NCBI RefSeq assembly: GCF_015694525.1
Contig: NZ_JADQDM010000001.1
Location: 372,001-436,000, forward strand
DNA: 64,000 bases
Origin: Hymenobacter ruricola
GTDB lineage: Bacteria; Bacteroidota; Bacteroidia; Cytophagales; Hymenobacteraceae
Direction: 5' to 3'
Shown here in pieces: positions 1 to 8,542 of this stretch. The position numbers were made by a program, and so were the translations under genes. Every line of letters begins with the position of its first letter. The first letter of the stretch is position 1. The notes beneath the pieces were generated by a model. It made no database searches. It was not told the origin of the DNA and worked only from the letters and a program-made list of their open reading frames with translations.

Positions 1-644
1 GCAATGGTGCGCAACTGCACGGGCAGGCCCAGCACGCTCTCGAAGCACAACTGCGTGCGGGCCAGGTCGCCGACGATGCCGTGGGCCAATGGCAACAGAT
101 ACAGCAGATTGGTGAGCGGCTCGGGGGGCAGGCCGCAGTCGGCAATGCCCCAGAAACGGGCCAGCGCCTCGTTGTACCAGCGGGCCGAGAGGTTGGTGAA
201 ATAGCGCCGTTCCTCCTGCTCGACGCGCACCCGAAACCGGAAAAACTCCTGCTCGAACGGCAGGAAAAACAGCCGGGTGGCCTTCTCCTTGCGGCGCTGC
301 AGGTGGATGTCCTGAATCATGGTGCGCACGCCGGGCGGGGCGTCGGTGGTGGCGCTACCGGGCTGGTGAAACACCTGCTGCGGCAGGGCGTCGTAGAGGC
401 CTTCGCGGTGCACCTCCAGCACGGTGCGCACCACGGGGCGACTGCCGCGCTCGAAGGGCTCGTCGCTCACGGCGCCCAGGTCGCGGCGGTAGCGCCGGGC
501 AAACAGGCCCACCGGCCGCACCAGAAAGTCATCGAAGTCGTAGCCGAAAGCCAGCAATTCGGCCAGAATTACTTCCAGGCGCAAGTCGAAGGGCTGGCGG
601 CGCAACTGGGCCAGCAGGCGATGAACGGAGATGGTATCGGACAC
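1..644 (-). CDS. tssG: T6SS baseplate protein TssG, 3' end outside window
   Basis: Minus-strand coding frame running off the left edge, about 214 codons visible. It has no ATG and I start it at GTG 644 (V-S-D-T-I-S-V-H-R-L-L). TssG joins TssF and TssK in the wedge that links the baseplate to the sheath, in the cytoplasm. Supporting features are the N-terminal HRLLAQLRRQPFDLRLE segment, the central MIQDIHLQRRKEKATRLFFL stretch and a hydrophobic, Leu-rich later part, which fit Bacteroidota TssG. It is transcribed divergently from tssN, and its usual partner tssF lies 14 kb away, so the cluster is split. The identification combines sequence character and context; the missing C-terminus cannot be checked. 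Confidence 0.75.
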   Translation of the reverse strand, partial: MSDTISVHRLLAQLRRQPFDLRLEVILAELLAFGYDFDDFLVRPVGLFARRYRRDLGAVSDEPFERGSRPVVRTVLEVHREGLYDALPQQVFHQPGSATTDAPPGVRTMIQDIHLQRRKEKATRLFFLPFEQEFFRFRVRVEQEERRYFTNLSARWYNEALARFWGIADCGLPPEPLTNLLYLLPLAHGIVGDLARTQLCFESVLGLPVQLRTI

Positions 645-843
645 GGGCGAATACGTAAGCGGGCGAAGGCGCCCAAAGTAACCACTTCTTCGCTGCCTTA
701 CGCCGCCCGCCGGGGCGGGGTTGGGCCGGCGGCCGGCCAAGGGAATGGCCCTGAGTTGATATTTTGCGTACATTGTTCGGCTGCCCATAACCGGGGCAGG
801 GGAGGCCCGGCCGCCTTTGCCCAATCGATTATCCGTTTCCCTA

Positions 844-1695
844 ATGCTTCCAAACCCTGCTTCTCAGGCCAGTTCCGCCGCTTCCAGCACCTTGTCCAAC
901 GCCAGTTCGCGGGTGCAGAACAGTAAGGTATTCATCAGTAGTTTTTTGTATGTGCTGGGCACGGTGCTCGTGTTCGGCTTGCTGGGGCTGGCGGCGGTGC
1001 GCAGCCCGCTCACGTTTCCGCCCACGCTGGCACTGCTGCAGCTGGCCGTGCTGTTGCTCGGCTGGCTCTACGCCGCCATGCTGCCGCGCTGGCTGGGCTG
1101 GTACGACCGCGACAGCCGCTGGCAAACCGCCCTTATTTTGCTGGTGACGGCCCTGCTGGGGGCCGGCGCCATCCTGGCGCTGCGCTGGGTGCCCTGGGCC
1201 AAAAACTACCTGCCGCCCGCCGGCTTTGTCACGGCCGTTATTCCGTTTTTGCTGCCGTATTTCTTCTGGCAGTCGTACCGGGCCTGGCGGGCCATTCCGT
1301 ACAAGCAGTACAAGCTGTGGCACTACAACCCGCTGGCCGCCAGCCCCGACCTTTCGCGCATGGACCTGAACAACTTCATGGTTGTTCATTTCTGGATGAC
1401 GCGACGTTACGGCGAGGCGCTCTACCACGACTTCTCCTCGAAAGCGCCCCACCAGATGCGGCTGAGCGATTTGTTCGCCATCTTCCTCACCGATTATAAC
1501 AAGCTCAAGCCCGACCAGGCCCTGCAGTACGTTGACAACCAGGGGCAGGCCTACGGCTGGCTGTTCTACGCCAAGCGCCCGTGGTGGCGCGGCCGTCATT
1601 ATTATGACCCGGACTACACGTTCCAAGACAATTTCCTGCGCCAGGGCAGCATCATCGTGGCCCAGCGCGTGCCCGCTCTGTCCGCCGCCGAATAA
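844..1695 (+). CDS. tssN: T6SS membrane protein TssN (Bacteroidota type)
   Basis: An integral membrane protein of about 283 residues starting at ATG 844 (a TTG at 817 is also in frame). Four hydrophobic helices are visible at roughly residues 30-48, 60-80, 95-115 and 125-145, followed by a soluble C-terminal half of about 140 residues rich in aromatic and basic residues. TssN belongs to the membrane components particular to subtype iii T6SS, which lack the canonical TssJLM complex. It is the first gene of a tssN-tssK-tssO run, with tssK starting 56 bp downstream. Assignment rests on topology plus position next to TssK and TssO, since the family has little recognisable motif content. Confidence 0.7.
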   Translation: MLPNPASQASSAASSTLSNASSRVQNSKVFISSFLYVLGTVLVFGLLGLAAVRSPLTFPPTLALLQLAVLLLGWLYAAMLPRWLGWYDRDSRWQTALILLVTALLGAGAILALRWVPWAKNYLPPAGFVTAVIPFLLPYFFWQSYRAWRAIPYKQYKLWHYNPLAASPDLSRMDLNNFMVVHFWMTRRYGEALYHDFSSKAPHQMRLSDLFAIFLTDYNKLKPDQALQYVDNQGQAYGWLFYAKRPWWRGRHYYDPDYTFQDNFLRQGSIIVAQRVPALSAAE

Positions 1696-1751
1696 GCCTG
1701 CGGGCAAGCACGCCGGCTTTTTTCGGTTACTTTCGCTTCTCTTTCCCGGCT

Positions 1752-2960
1752 ATGATTCCTGAAATTACTTACTATCCGGTGAATTGGGTCGACGGGATGA
1801 AAATCTCCCGCCGCCACTTCGCCGAAACCGAGCGGTTCACCACCGACCACCTGCGCGACGCCGTGGCCCTGCAGCTGCGCCCCGACAACTACGGCCTGCT
1901 GCCTGCCGCCAACGAGCTGGGCAGCCCCGCCGCTTTTGAGCTGCTGCTGAGCGTGGATGCCCAGAGCGAGGTGCAAGCCCGCCTCACGCAGTGCCGGGCC
2001 ATCACGGCGGGCGGCGTCCGCATCGAAATCACGGCCAGCAGTGCGCCGCTCACGGCCCGCACCAGCCTGGCGCAGCTGTTGGCCGCGTTCGGCCTCACGG
2101 CCACCGAGGGCCTGCGCTTCAGCGTGGTGCTCACGGCCAACCCGTTTGAGCGGGTGCCCACCGGCACGCCCGTGCCCGAGGAAGTGCCGCCCCGCCACCC
2201 CTACACCCGCCCGGCCTACGAGCTCAGCTTCGTGCCCACGCAGCAACTGGCGGGCGCGGCCAGCGCCGCCTTCACGCTGGTGGTGGGCGAGCTGCTGTAC
2301 GCCGACGGCGAGCTGCGGCCCGTGACGCAGTTCATTCCGCCGAGCACGGCGGTGGCCAGCCACCCGGGCTTGCTGCAGGCCCTGCACCAGCTCGATTTCC
2401 AGCTCACGGAAATCGAAACCGATGCCTTCAAAATCATTCATAAAGTGAAGCTGCGCACCGACAAGCGCAGCCCGCTGGCCGACATGGTGCGCGAGCTGGC
2501 CGAGCGCACCGCCTTTGCCCTGGCCCAGCAGCTCACCACCCTGCAGCTGATGGCCGCCGCGCAGCCGCCCATCTACCTGCTCGATGCCTTGCTGCGGGTG
2601 GCCAAGCAGGTGAAAACCTCACTCGACGCCCTCACGGAGGCCGAGCGCGAAGAGCTGCTCAAGTATTTTGAGCAATGGTCCGAAACGCTGCCGGCCACGC
2701 TGCTGGGGGCCTTGCAGGGGGCCGTCACGCTCACCTACGACCACCAGCAGGTGCACGAGCACCTGCGCCAGCAACAGCAGCTGTGGCAGCTGATTGGGGC
2801 CATCTTTCGGCAGCTCAGCCAGCTGGAGTACATTGGCAAAAACAAAGAAGGGTGGCAGTCCTTCATCAACGAAAACCCGGTGGCGTCCAAACCACTCTCA
2901 ACGCCCTCGCCCGAATCCCCGGCCAATGGCCCTGCCCGTTGGAGCCCTTTCACCACCTAA
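1752..2960 (+). CDS. tssK: T6SS baseplate protein TssK
   Basis: 402 residues, about the usual length for TssK. The opening MIPEITYYPVNWVDGMKISRRHF is the recognisable TssK N-terminus (shell-domain start with W-x-D-G-M). Later come a conserved NPFERVPTG segment near residue 130 and an alpha-helical C-terminal region of leucine-rich helices. TssK is a trimeric cytoplasmic adaptor connecting the baseplate wedges to the membrane complex. It sits between tssN and tssO on the same strand with short gaps (56 and 30 bp), so the three are probably co-transcribed. The sequence TACTTTCG at 1728-1735 resembles the Bacteroidota -7 box, so an internal promoter is possible. Confidence 0.88.
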   Translation: MIPEITYYPVNWVDGMKISRRHFAETERFTTDHLRDAVALQLRPDNYGLLPAANELGSPAAFELLLSVDAQSEVQARLTQCRAITAGGVRIEITASSAPLTARTSLAQLLAAFGLTATEGLRFSVVLTANPFERVPTGTPVPEEVPPRHPYTRPAYELSFVPTQQLAGAASAAFTLVVGELLYADGELRPVTQFIPPSTAVASHPGLLQALHQLDFQLTEIETDAFKIIHKVKLRTDKRSPLADMVRELAERTAFALAQQLTTLQLMAAAQPPIYLLDALLRVAKQVKTSLDALTEAEREELLKYFEQWSETLPATLLGALQGAVTLTYDHQQVHEHLRQQQQLWQLIGAIFRQLSQLEYIGKNKEGWQSFINENPVASKPLSTPSPESPANGPARWSPFTT

Positions 2961-2990
2961 GCCGCTGCCCGCCGTCCTCTTCCCCTCCGC

Positions 2991-3872
2991 ATGAAACCCC
3001 TCAACCAACCCGAACGCCGCACCCGCCTGTGGCAGTTCACGTTGCTATACTTATTGTCGCTGCTCATTCCGGTGGGGGCGTCGTATTACCTGTTTTCGAA
3101 CCGCAGCATTGCCGACGAAAACGCCCGCCTGAAAAAAGAGCTCGACCGCACCCACGAGGAGCAGGCCCGGCTGATTACGCAGTTCGACACCCTCACCCAG
3201 CACCTGCAGCGCATTGATGCCGTGGACCAGCGCATGCGCGTCGAAACCAATGACCTGGTGCTTGGCAAGCTGTCGACGGCCAACCAGGACTACCTGAATT
3301 CCATTGCGGTGAACCTGAGCCAGCTGCGCAACGACTCGGCCCAGATGCAGATTCGGGCCCATCGGCTCATCGCCCGCAACGTGCTGCGCGATTTCGACCT
3401 GTTTCGCTCCAACCGCAGTACCATCGACGTGCTGCGCCAGCAGCTGACCAAAAATGGCGAAGACACCCGCAGCGCCGAGCGCATGGCCGCCGAGCTCTCG
3501 CAGGCCAAGCAGCAGATTATCATGCTGCAAGCCAGCCTGAGCCGGCCCATGCCCATGCCTTCGGGCGGTGGGGGCGGGGGCGGAGGGGGCGGAAGCCAGG
3601 CCGCGGTTGCGCCCAGCAGCAACGCCCGCCTGCAGATTGCGCTGCTCACCGACCAGATTGCCTTTGCCGAAGCCGACTGCCTGCGCCAGCGCGCCCTCGA
3701 CCACAAGGCCCGCAGCAAGGAGCGCAAGCAGTTGCTGGACCAGTCCCGCACGGCCTTTATCAACATCCTGCAAGACCCCGCCACCGACGACCTGAAGGCC
3801 GCCATCGAGAAAACGCTGGAGCCCATCAACGTAGAGCTGGGCCGGCCGCCGCGCTTCTTTGGGCTGCTGTAG
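2991..3872 (+). CDS. tssO: T6SS transmembrane protein TssO
   Basis: 293 residues: a short basic N-terminus, one transmembrane helix at about residues 13-35 (FTLLYLLSLLIPVGASYYLF), then a long charged segment (residues 40-190) with heptad character that should form a periplasmic coiled coil. A run of ten glycines follows near residue 198, then a second helical segment. This single-TM plus coiled-coil build and the location directly after tssK match TssO, a membrane-complex protein of Bacteroidota T6SS. The Gly run is coded by repeated GGN codons and probably acts as a flexible linker. It is the last gene of the tssN-K-O unit. The call depends partly on context. Confidence 0.72.
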   Translation: MKPLNQPERRTRLWQFTLLYLLSLLIPVGASYYLFSNRSIADENARLKKELDRTHEEQARLITQFDTLTQHLQRIDAVDQRMRVETNDLVLGKLSTANQDYLNSIAVNLSQLRNDSAQMQIRAHRLIARNVLRDFDLFRSNRSTIDVLRQQLTKNGEDTRSAERMAAELSQAKQQIIMLQASLSRPMPMPSGGGGGGGGGGSQAAVAPSSNARLQIALLTDQIAFAEADCLRQRALDHKARSKERKQLLDQSRTAFINILQDPATDDLKAAIEKTLEPINVELGRPPRFFGLL

Positions 3873-3988
3873 GATTTTGAGCCTTCAAACCCACTAATCG
3901 TCGTCGAAGAGCCGCGCCTGGGTTCTCCGTAGCGGAATCTGCCAGCGCTTGTTACGTGGCGTGAGGCGTCCTTTTTGGAAGCCCTTGC

Positions 3989-4468
3989 TTACTCCAATAA
4001 CGCCATCGAACTTGCCCACAGAGCTGTGATGCGAACCGGGCTCTTGGCTAAGGGAATGCGCTGACCGCCACTTTTCAGCACCAGCGTGGCGGCTTTCACA
4101 TGCTTGTCGGTCTCCACGCGTAGCGTGATGGGGCCGGCCGGGTGGGCCTGCTGGAGCTGCTCAAAAGCCGCCTGGGCCTCCGGCTCGTCCACCGGGTCGG
4201 CCTTGAGCACGAATTTAGGCCCGGCCTCATCCGTGACGTAGAGCCACAGGCTGCAGGACACGGGACGGGCCTGGGGCGTGAGCAGGGCCCTTAGGTACGG
4301 CGCCACATCGCGGGTCTGGGGCGAGGAGGTGCTCTCGGCGTTCAGGTAGCGAGCAACGTATTTCTGCCTGTTGTGGGGGCGATTGCCTGACGTCACGGCT
4401 AACTCGGCCAAGCCGTGCCCGTAGTTCACCAGTACCTGCGAGCCCACCTCGGGCCTGAAGAACTGGCC
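3989..4468 (-). pseudogene. vgrG remnant fused in frame to DUF2931 lipoprotein C-terminus (deletion scar)
   Basis: Minus-strand open frame without a credible start: an in-frame TGA (4471-4469) lies directly before it, and the first usable codon is a GTG giving MGSQVLVNYGHG. The first about 30 codons (GQFFRPEVGSQVLVNYGHG) match the VgrG OB-fold segment of the intact vgrG here (GQMFTPEVGSQVLMHYEHH). The remaining about 110 codons resemble the C-terminal domain of the DUF2931 protein encoded at 5815-6906 (shared LNAE, LLxPQ.R, D..EEAE..AAF, TL.VETD). The gene order of the intact operon is vgrG, phospholipase, DUF2931, so one deletion in an older copy would produce this fusion. Another coding-like minus frame (about 4050-3894, ending RTQARLFDDD) continues past its stop without a start codon. 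Confidence 0.65.
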
Positions 4469-4499
4469 TCAACTGTCTTCCTTATTTCCCGGCAACAAC

Positions 4500-4922
4500 C
4501 TATTCTTCTTCCTCATTGAGCAAGAGTGGACACAAGCTGAGAAAAGCCGTGCGCACGCCCTCTACCCGTGGCGGGGCAGGCAGCGCCGGAATAGCTATTT
4601 GCAAGGTGTTGAGGATGCTCACCTGGCCACCGATGGCGCAACGAATGGTGCTTTTCTCTAGTAAGGGGTGGCGGCCAGGCTGGTTGACTTCTACCAAGTC
4701 AAAAACGTCCTCCCACAACAGCAGTGCAGGGGTACAGGGAGTGTTGTTTTTGAGGGCGCAGGTTCCAAAGGGCAGGAACGTTTTGTCGAGGGTAGTGGCT
4801 ACGAGCTTGCCCTGCAAGTAGCTGTTGTGCGGACTGACCACCTGCAACTGGCTGGGCAGTGTGCCCTTATCGCAACGGCAGATGGCACCATTGCACACTA
4901 GTTCTTGTCCAACCTGGCTCAT
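4500..4922 (-). CDS. PAAR-like tip protein, DUF4280 family
   Basis: 140 residues. The N-terminal VCNGAICRCDKGTLPSQL segment, with three cysteines, and later Cys residues (C-A-L-K, C-T-P, C-A-I-G-G) match the DUF4280 PAAR-like family that caps VgrG spikes in Bacteroidota T6SS. The bound metal is normally held by Cys/His near the cone tip. It is the last gene of the vgrG operon: its ATG overlaps the stop of the preceding gene by 4 nt (ATGA), implying translational coupling. The acidic NEEEE tail has no obvious function. It probably sharpens the VgrG encoded upstream and may help load the phospholipase or the adjacent unknown protein. Confidence 0.75.
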   Translation of the reverse strand: MSQVGQELVCNGAICRCDKGTLPSQLQVVSPHNSYLQGKLVATTLDKTFLPFGTCALKNNTPCTPALLLWEDVFDLVEVNQPGRHPLLEKSTIRCAIGGQVSILNTLQIAIPALPAPPRVEGVRTAFLSLCPLLLNEEEE

Positions 4923-5788
4923 ATGCGCGCAAGGGTAAGGTGATATTCTTTGTTGAGCAATTGCCCGGCCCGAGCGTATACGGTTAATTCGGCGTGTTCG
5001 GGCAAGCCAGTACCCACTTCCATGCCGTAGGTGGCCTCATAACAAAAGTGCGGCGTTGGCAGGGGCCCCACCTGGCCTGCCTGGCCAGCGGCAGCTAGTT
5101 GAAGGGCGTTGGCTAAATGGTTTTGTACGGCGGCCAAATCCGTGCGCTGCGGGTCGAGGGGGCCGTGCACGCGCACGCCCACCGGCTCGGTGCCCACCGC
5201 CGGCTCCATCGTCACCTGCTCGGCAAACCACAGGGGCGTTTTATCGAAGAAGCCGGCGAACCGTCGGGGGGGCCGAGGTGAGCCCAACGGCTGGCGGCAC
5301 AAGCCCGGAAACAGGGTTTGGTAGAGGTAGTCGAACTGGAGCGAGTGAAGCAACGCGGCGGGCGAAGCCAATTGCCGTTCGGTAAAGTCCAGCAGCGTCG
5401 TGGTCACGCGGTCATCGGGGGCGGTGGTGGCCCGCAACCCGGCCAGCACCTGCTCACCGGCTTGCCGCAACGCGTCGTAGTTGAGCAGCGCGGCTACTTC
5501 GCCAGCGGGGGTCAGCAACAGCTCCAGGCGGGCGTAGAGGGCTGCCAGCCGCTGAGCCAGCTCGGCCAGCGGCTCCGGGTCGGTTGAGGTGCGAAGCGAC
5601 GGGGGCCCGGTTTCGAGGATGACGCTCAGGCCCTCGGCCAGCGAATGCACCTGCAGGCGCAAGGCTTTGGTGATGGTGGTGGCCTGGAAGTCACCGGCAG
5701 CGTAGGCTTCCCAGCGACTAGTGGCTGTGTAGTGGGCCACGGCCGGGCGCAGCGTGAGCGTGACGGGAAGGGGCGGTGCAATAGTCAT
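4919..5788 (-). CDS. Unknown T6SS-associated protein between lipoprotein and PAAR genes
   Basis: 289 residues with no signal peptide or membrane helix, so probably cytoplasmic. I do not recognise a family. The N-terminal half (residues 1-130) is alternately polar and leucine-rich, with a helical LAELAQRLAALYARLELLL stretch. The C-terminal part (residues 190-289) is richer in beta-type sequence and contains CYEATYGMEVGTG and ends YHLTLARI. It lies 26 bp after the DUF2931 gene and overlaps the PAAR gene by 4 nt, so it is made together with the spike components. Position suggests a cargo adaptor or chaperone linking effector and tip, but that is inference only. Confidence 0.5.
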   Translation of the reverse strand: MTIAPPLPVTLTLRPAVAHYTATSRWEAYAAGDFQATTITKALRLQVHSLAEGLSVILETGPPSLRTSTDPEPLAELAQRLAALYARLELLLTPAGEVAALLNYDALRQAGEQVLAGLRATTAPDDRVTTTLLDFTERQLASPAALLHSLQFDYLYQTLFPGLCRQPLGSPRPPRRFAGFFDKTPLWFAEQVTMEPAVGTEPVGVRVHGPLDPQRTDLAAVQNHLANALQLAAAGQAGQVGPLPTPHFCYEATYGMEVGTGLPEHAELTVYARAGQLLNKEYHLTLARI

Positions 5789-5814
5789 CGGGCGGTGAGA
5801 GATACGCAGGCTGC

Positions 5815-6906
5815 CTAGTCGGCGTCATAAACCACTACTTTGGCGTGGGGCAGCGGTACCTGCTGCTGGTCATTCTTGACAAAAAAACGGGCCTGGCTCA
5901 CGCGCTCGTCCGTTTCGACGAAAAGCGTGAGCGGGGCATCGGGCCGGGCGGCGTGCAGCTGGCGGAAGGCGGCCAGGGTCTCGGCCTCCTCAAAGGCATC
6001 AACCCGAATTTTGCGCCGGCGCCCATAGCCCGCATCCACCAGCAGCAGCAGGTGAGCGGGAACCGCGCGCGTTTGGGGCCGCAATAGGTTCTGCACGTAG
6101 GTGGGTAGGTCGGCGGTAGGAGGGTAGTGGGTGCGCTCGGCATTTAAGCAGGTGAGGCTAAATGTTTCGAGCTGCAAAGACCGATTGAACGCCAGTTGCC
6201 ACGAGTATGTCTTAAGGTAGGCGTCCCAACGGCGGGTACTGAGCGTATGGGTCTTGATTTCGTGCTGCACGGCTGGCGGCAGCTTGGCCTGTTCCTGTAC
6301 CACCATGCGCGGGCGGTTGGCCGCCTCGTTAAAGCGTTTGAAGTCGTAGTTAATTTCGCTGCCCTCGTAGCGACCCAGCAGCACTTGGTTGGCACCGGTT
6401 AGCCATACCACTACCACGCCCTTGGGCAGCAAGCATAGCGTCAATCCATCGTACGTTTCGTGCTGCTTGTCTTTGGTGTTCCAGTAGCCTTGGCGTAGCA
6501 ATTCGGTTAAGTGCTGGCCGGGCAAGAGCCAGTGTCCTTCGTAGAACTTGTCTTCCGGGTAAGAGTACCAGCGCACCCAAAACCTTTCCGGCACGGGCTG
6601 TATGGGATTGCCCACCCCCCAACTGATGGCCGAGTGCCCCCAGTCCCCTTCCAAAAACTCGGGGGCGATGGGAATGCCGGTGCTACCATTGCCGGCAGCA
6701 GGCAGGAAGTAGCCGTCTATTACTTCCATTGGGTATCCTTCCGCCGCCGCCGGTGCGGCAGAGAGGCGGAAGCTTTCGGGGGGCGGCGGGGTTGTGGCGG
6801 GCAGCACGGAACCAGGTGATTTGAGTATGAGTGGGGTGGGAGAGCAAGCCACCCATGCAGCCACAGCCAACGATAGGGCAAGCAGATAGCCAGCTAGTTG
6901 AGACAT
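5815..6906 (-). CDS. DUF2931 family lipoprotein, probable phospholipase immunity protein
   Basis: About 363 residues starting at ATG 6906; a longer in-frame start at 7011 would run into the phospholipase gene and is rejected. The N-terminus (MSQLAGYLLALSLAVAAWVAC) is a lipoprotein signal with the cysteine at about residue 21. The middle region has DUF2931 features: a P-E-R-F-W-V-R-W-Y-S stretch, K-F-Y-E, and P-K-G-V-V-V-V-W-L-T-G near residue 165. The last 110 residues form a separate domain also found in the scar at 3989-4468. It begins 19 bp after the Tle1-type effector gene, the usual place for the cognate immunity lipoprotein that blocks the lipase in the periplasm. Immunity function is inferred. 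Confidence 0.65.
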   Translation of the reverse strand: MSQLAGYLLALSLAVAAWVACSPTPLILKSPGSVLPATTPPPPESFRLSAAPAAAEGYPMEVIDGYFLPAAGNGSTGIPIAPEFLEGDWGHSAISWGVGNPIQPVPERFWVRWYSYPEDKFYEGHWLLPGQHLTELLRQGYWNTKDKQHETYDGLTLCLLPKGVVVVWLTGANQVLLGRYEGSEINYDFKRFNEAANRPRMVVQEQAKLPPAVQHEIKTHTLSTRRWDAYLKTYSWQLAFNRSLQLETFSLTCLNAERTHYPPTADLPTYVQNLLRPQTRAVPAHLLLLVDAGYGRRRKIRVDAFEEAETLAAFRQLHAARPDAPLTLFVETDERVSQARFFVKNDQQQVPLPHAKVVVYDAD

Positions 6907-6925
6907 GGCAGTGAGCGAAAGTATA

Positions 6926-8479
6926 TCAGCCCTCGATGGGCAGGCGGGTTGGCAGGTAGCTGTCGTTGGGGGGCAGCTCTTCCATGGGCGGCATGGGGGG
7001 CAAGGCCCCACTGCTATCGGCCGGGGCCTGCTGGCGCGCCGCCTCCATGGCGGCTAGTTGCCGCTTCGAACGGGCTTCGAGCAGGGCATCGTAAGCGCTG
7101 GTATCGACGCGCATCTCCATGCCGGTGCTGTTGCTCCACGACAGGTGCAGGTAGTGCTGCCGCAGCCAGCGGTAGTCGGCGTCGGCCACGGGCGCGGTGA
7201 CGGCGGCCGCGGGCCGCGCCCCAAACTGCTCCACGGCAAAGCCTGCCAGCTGGTCGCGCACGGTGGCCAACCGGCCGGGCGGTACGGTATATTTAGCGGT
7301 GCGCTCGTCGGGCGCGGTCGGCGAATCAAACTTAATTTCGCACTCGGCCGCCACGATGAGCTTGAGCATGACGGCCAGCGACACGTGCTGAAAGGAGTTG
7401 CCGAGCGTGCGCGTGCCCGTAACGATTTTTTGCCGGGGCACGCCCTTGCCTTGGTCTTTCCAGGTGGTCACCAGTTGGGCGGGCAGGTACCAGCCTTGGC
7501 GCTGGAAGTGCGCGGCCAGCTTGTACTGCGCGGGATTCTTATACTCCAGCTTTTCGGTGGCACCGGGCTGGTAGCCGCCGCCGATGTCGGAGTGTGCCCC
7601 CGGCAGCAGCAGTTCCAAGCCCTTGTGCTGGCTGGTGGCGCTCACAATGTTGGTGATGGAAAAGTTGACCCGGTATTCGTCGGCAGCCCGCAGTTGCACC
7701 ACTTTTTCCAGCGTGGGGTCGTCCAGCCACAGGTGTAGCTCGGGTACGTCGTTACGAAACGAGTAGTCATCGAACAGCTTGTGGCGCACGGCTTTGCCGA
7801 GCAGGCTGCTTAGGCTCGTGTCTTCCTTGTCATTTTCGTCGAACGACGAGACGGTATCGAAAAGACCCACGAATTTCAGCTTGACCACTGCCGCGTCGGC
7901 TCCCAGCGCTCCGCACAAATTGTTCTCACGGCCCCGCGAATTGGTGCGTCGGGCGCAGAAGTGCCGAGCCGCCGCTGCTCCCCGACTGAAGCCAAATGCG
8001 TAAATAGTCAACTCTTCTAAGTAACCGTCCTCAGTAGCAAGCAGCAGCGATTTTACGCTGGATTCCAAGCGTTTAATGCCTTCCGTTACGCGTGCCGGAA
8101 TACCGGTCGGCCCTGACCCGAAACCGCCCCCGCTTATGTCGTCGTCGCCGTCGTTGGTGGTGCCGATGCCTTCCATGTACACCGATATGATTTTCTCATT
8201 GCTTACCTTCTTTTGGTGCATGAAATGCAGCAGGGCCACGTTGGAGTAGGCGTTTTTGTAGCTGCTGCGACGGCCCAAGGGGTCGAACCCCATCGTCATG
8301 TAATACGGGTCTTTTATTCGTTTTTTCGTGTTGTTTTCGTTGTTTCCGGTCCCATCGAAGAAGATAGCGGCTTTAATTTTTACCCCTACTTTGTTTGGCT
8401 GGTCGGGCTCGCCCACCTTGCTCTTCCCCATGGGGTCCTGAGCCGGCGTGGCTTGCGCTTGGTCCAATGCGTTGGCCAT
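6926..8479 (-). CDS. Tle1-type T6SS phospholipase effector (DUF2235)
   Basis: 517 residues. The DUF2235 alpha/beta-hydrolase signature is clear: AAIFFDGTGNNENN near residue 35 (strand and oxyanion region) and the nucleophile elbow GFSRG (Gly-x-Ser-x-Gly) at about residue 170, followed by AAAARHF. FVGLFDTVSSFD follows about 40 residues later, and LLPGAHSDIGGGY supplies the likely Asp/His region near residue 295. Tle1 effectors hydrolyse phospholipids of competitor membranes. No signal peptide is present, as expected for a T6SS cargo. It is directly downstream of vgrG (62 bp) and upstream of a lipoprotein gene, the classic effector-immunity layout. Confidence 0.85.
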   Translation of the reverse strand: MANALDQAQATPAQDPMGKSKVGEPDQPNKVGVKIKAAIFFDGTGNNENNTKKRIKDPYYMTMGFDPLGRRSSYKNAYSNVALLHFMHQKKVSNEKIISVYMEGIGTTNDGDDDISGGGFGSGPTGIPARVTEGIKRLESSVKSLLLATEDGYLEELTIYAFGFSRGAAAARHFCARRTNSRGRENNLCGALGADAAVVKLKFVGLFDTVSSFDENDKEDTSLSSLLGKAVRHKLFDDYSFRNDVPELHLWLDDPTLEKVVQLRAADEYRVNFSITNIVSATSQHKGLELLLPGAHSDIGGGYQPGATEKLEYKNPAQYKLAAHFQRQGWYLPAQLVTTWKDQGKGVPRQKIVTGTRTLGNSFQHVSLAVMLKLIVAAECEIKFDSPTAPDERTAKYTVPPGRLATVRDQLAGFAVEQFGARPAAAVTAPVADADYRWLRQHYLHLSWSNSTGMEMRVDTSAYDALLEARSKRQLAAMEAARQQAPADSSGALPPMPPMEELPPNDSYLPTRLPIEG

Positions 8480-8542
8480 AGGTTGGAAAGTGCGTGGTCA
8501 ATTTAGGAGAAGAAGCAAGAGCATCGCGGCCCTTGCCAGCGT

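Noticed and set aside
3560..3600. G-rich run in tssO as a possible frameshift site
   Set aside because: The frame stays open through the glycine run and the downstream helical domain is in the same frame, so no slip is needed.
6926..7011. Upstream start at 7011 for the DUF2931 lipoprotein
   Set aside because: It would overlap the phospholipase gene and bury the lipoprotein signal; ATG 6906 gives a proper signal peptide.
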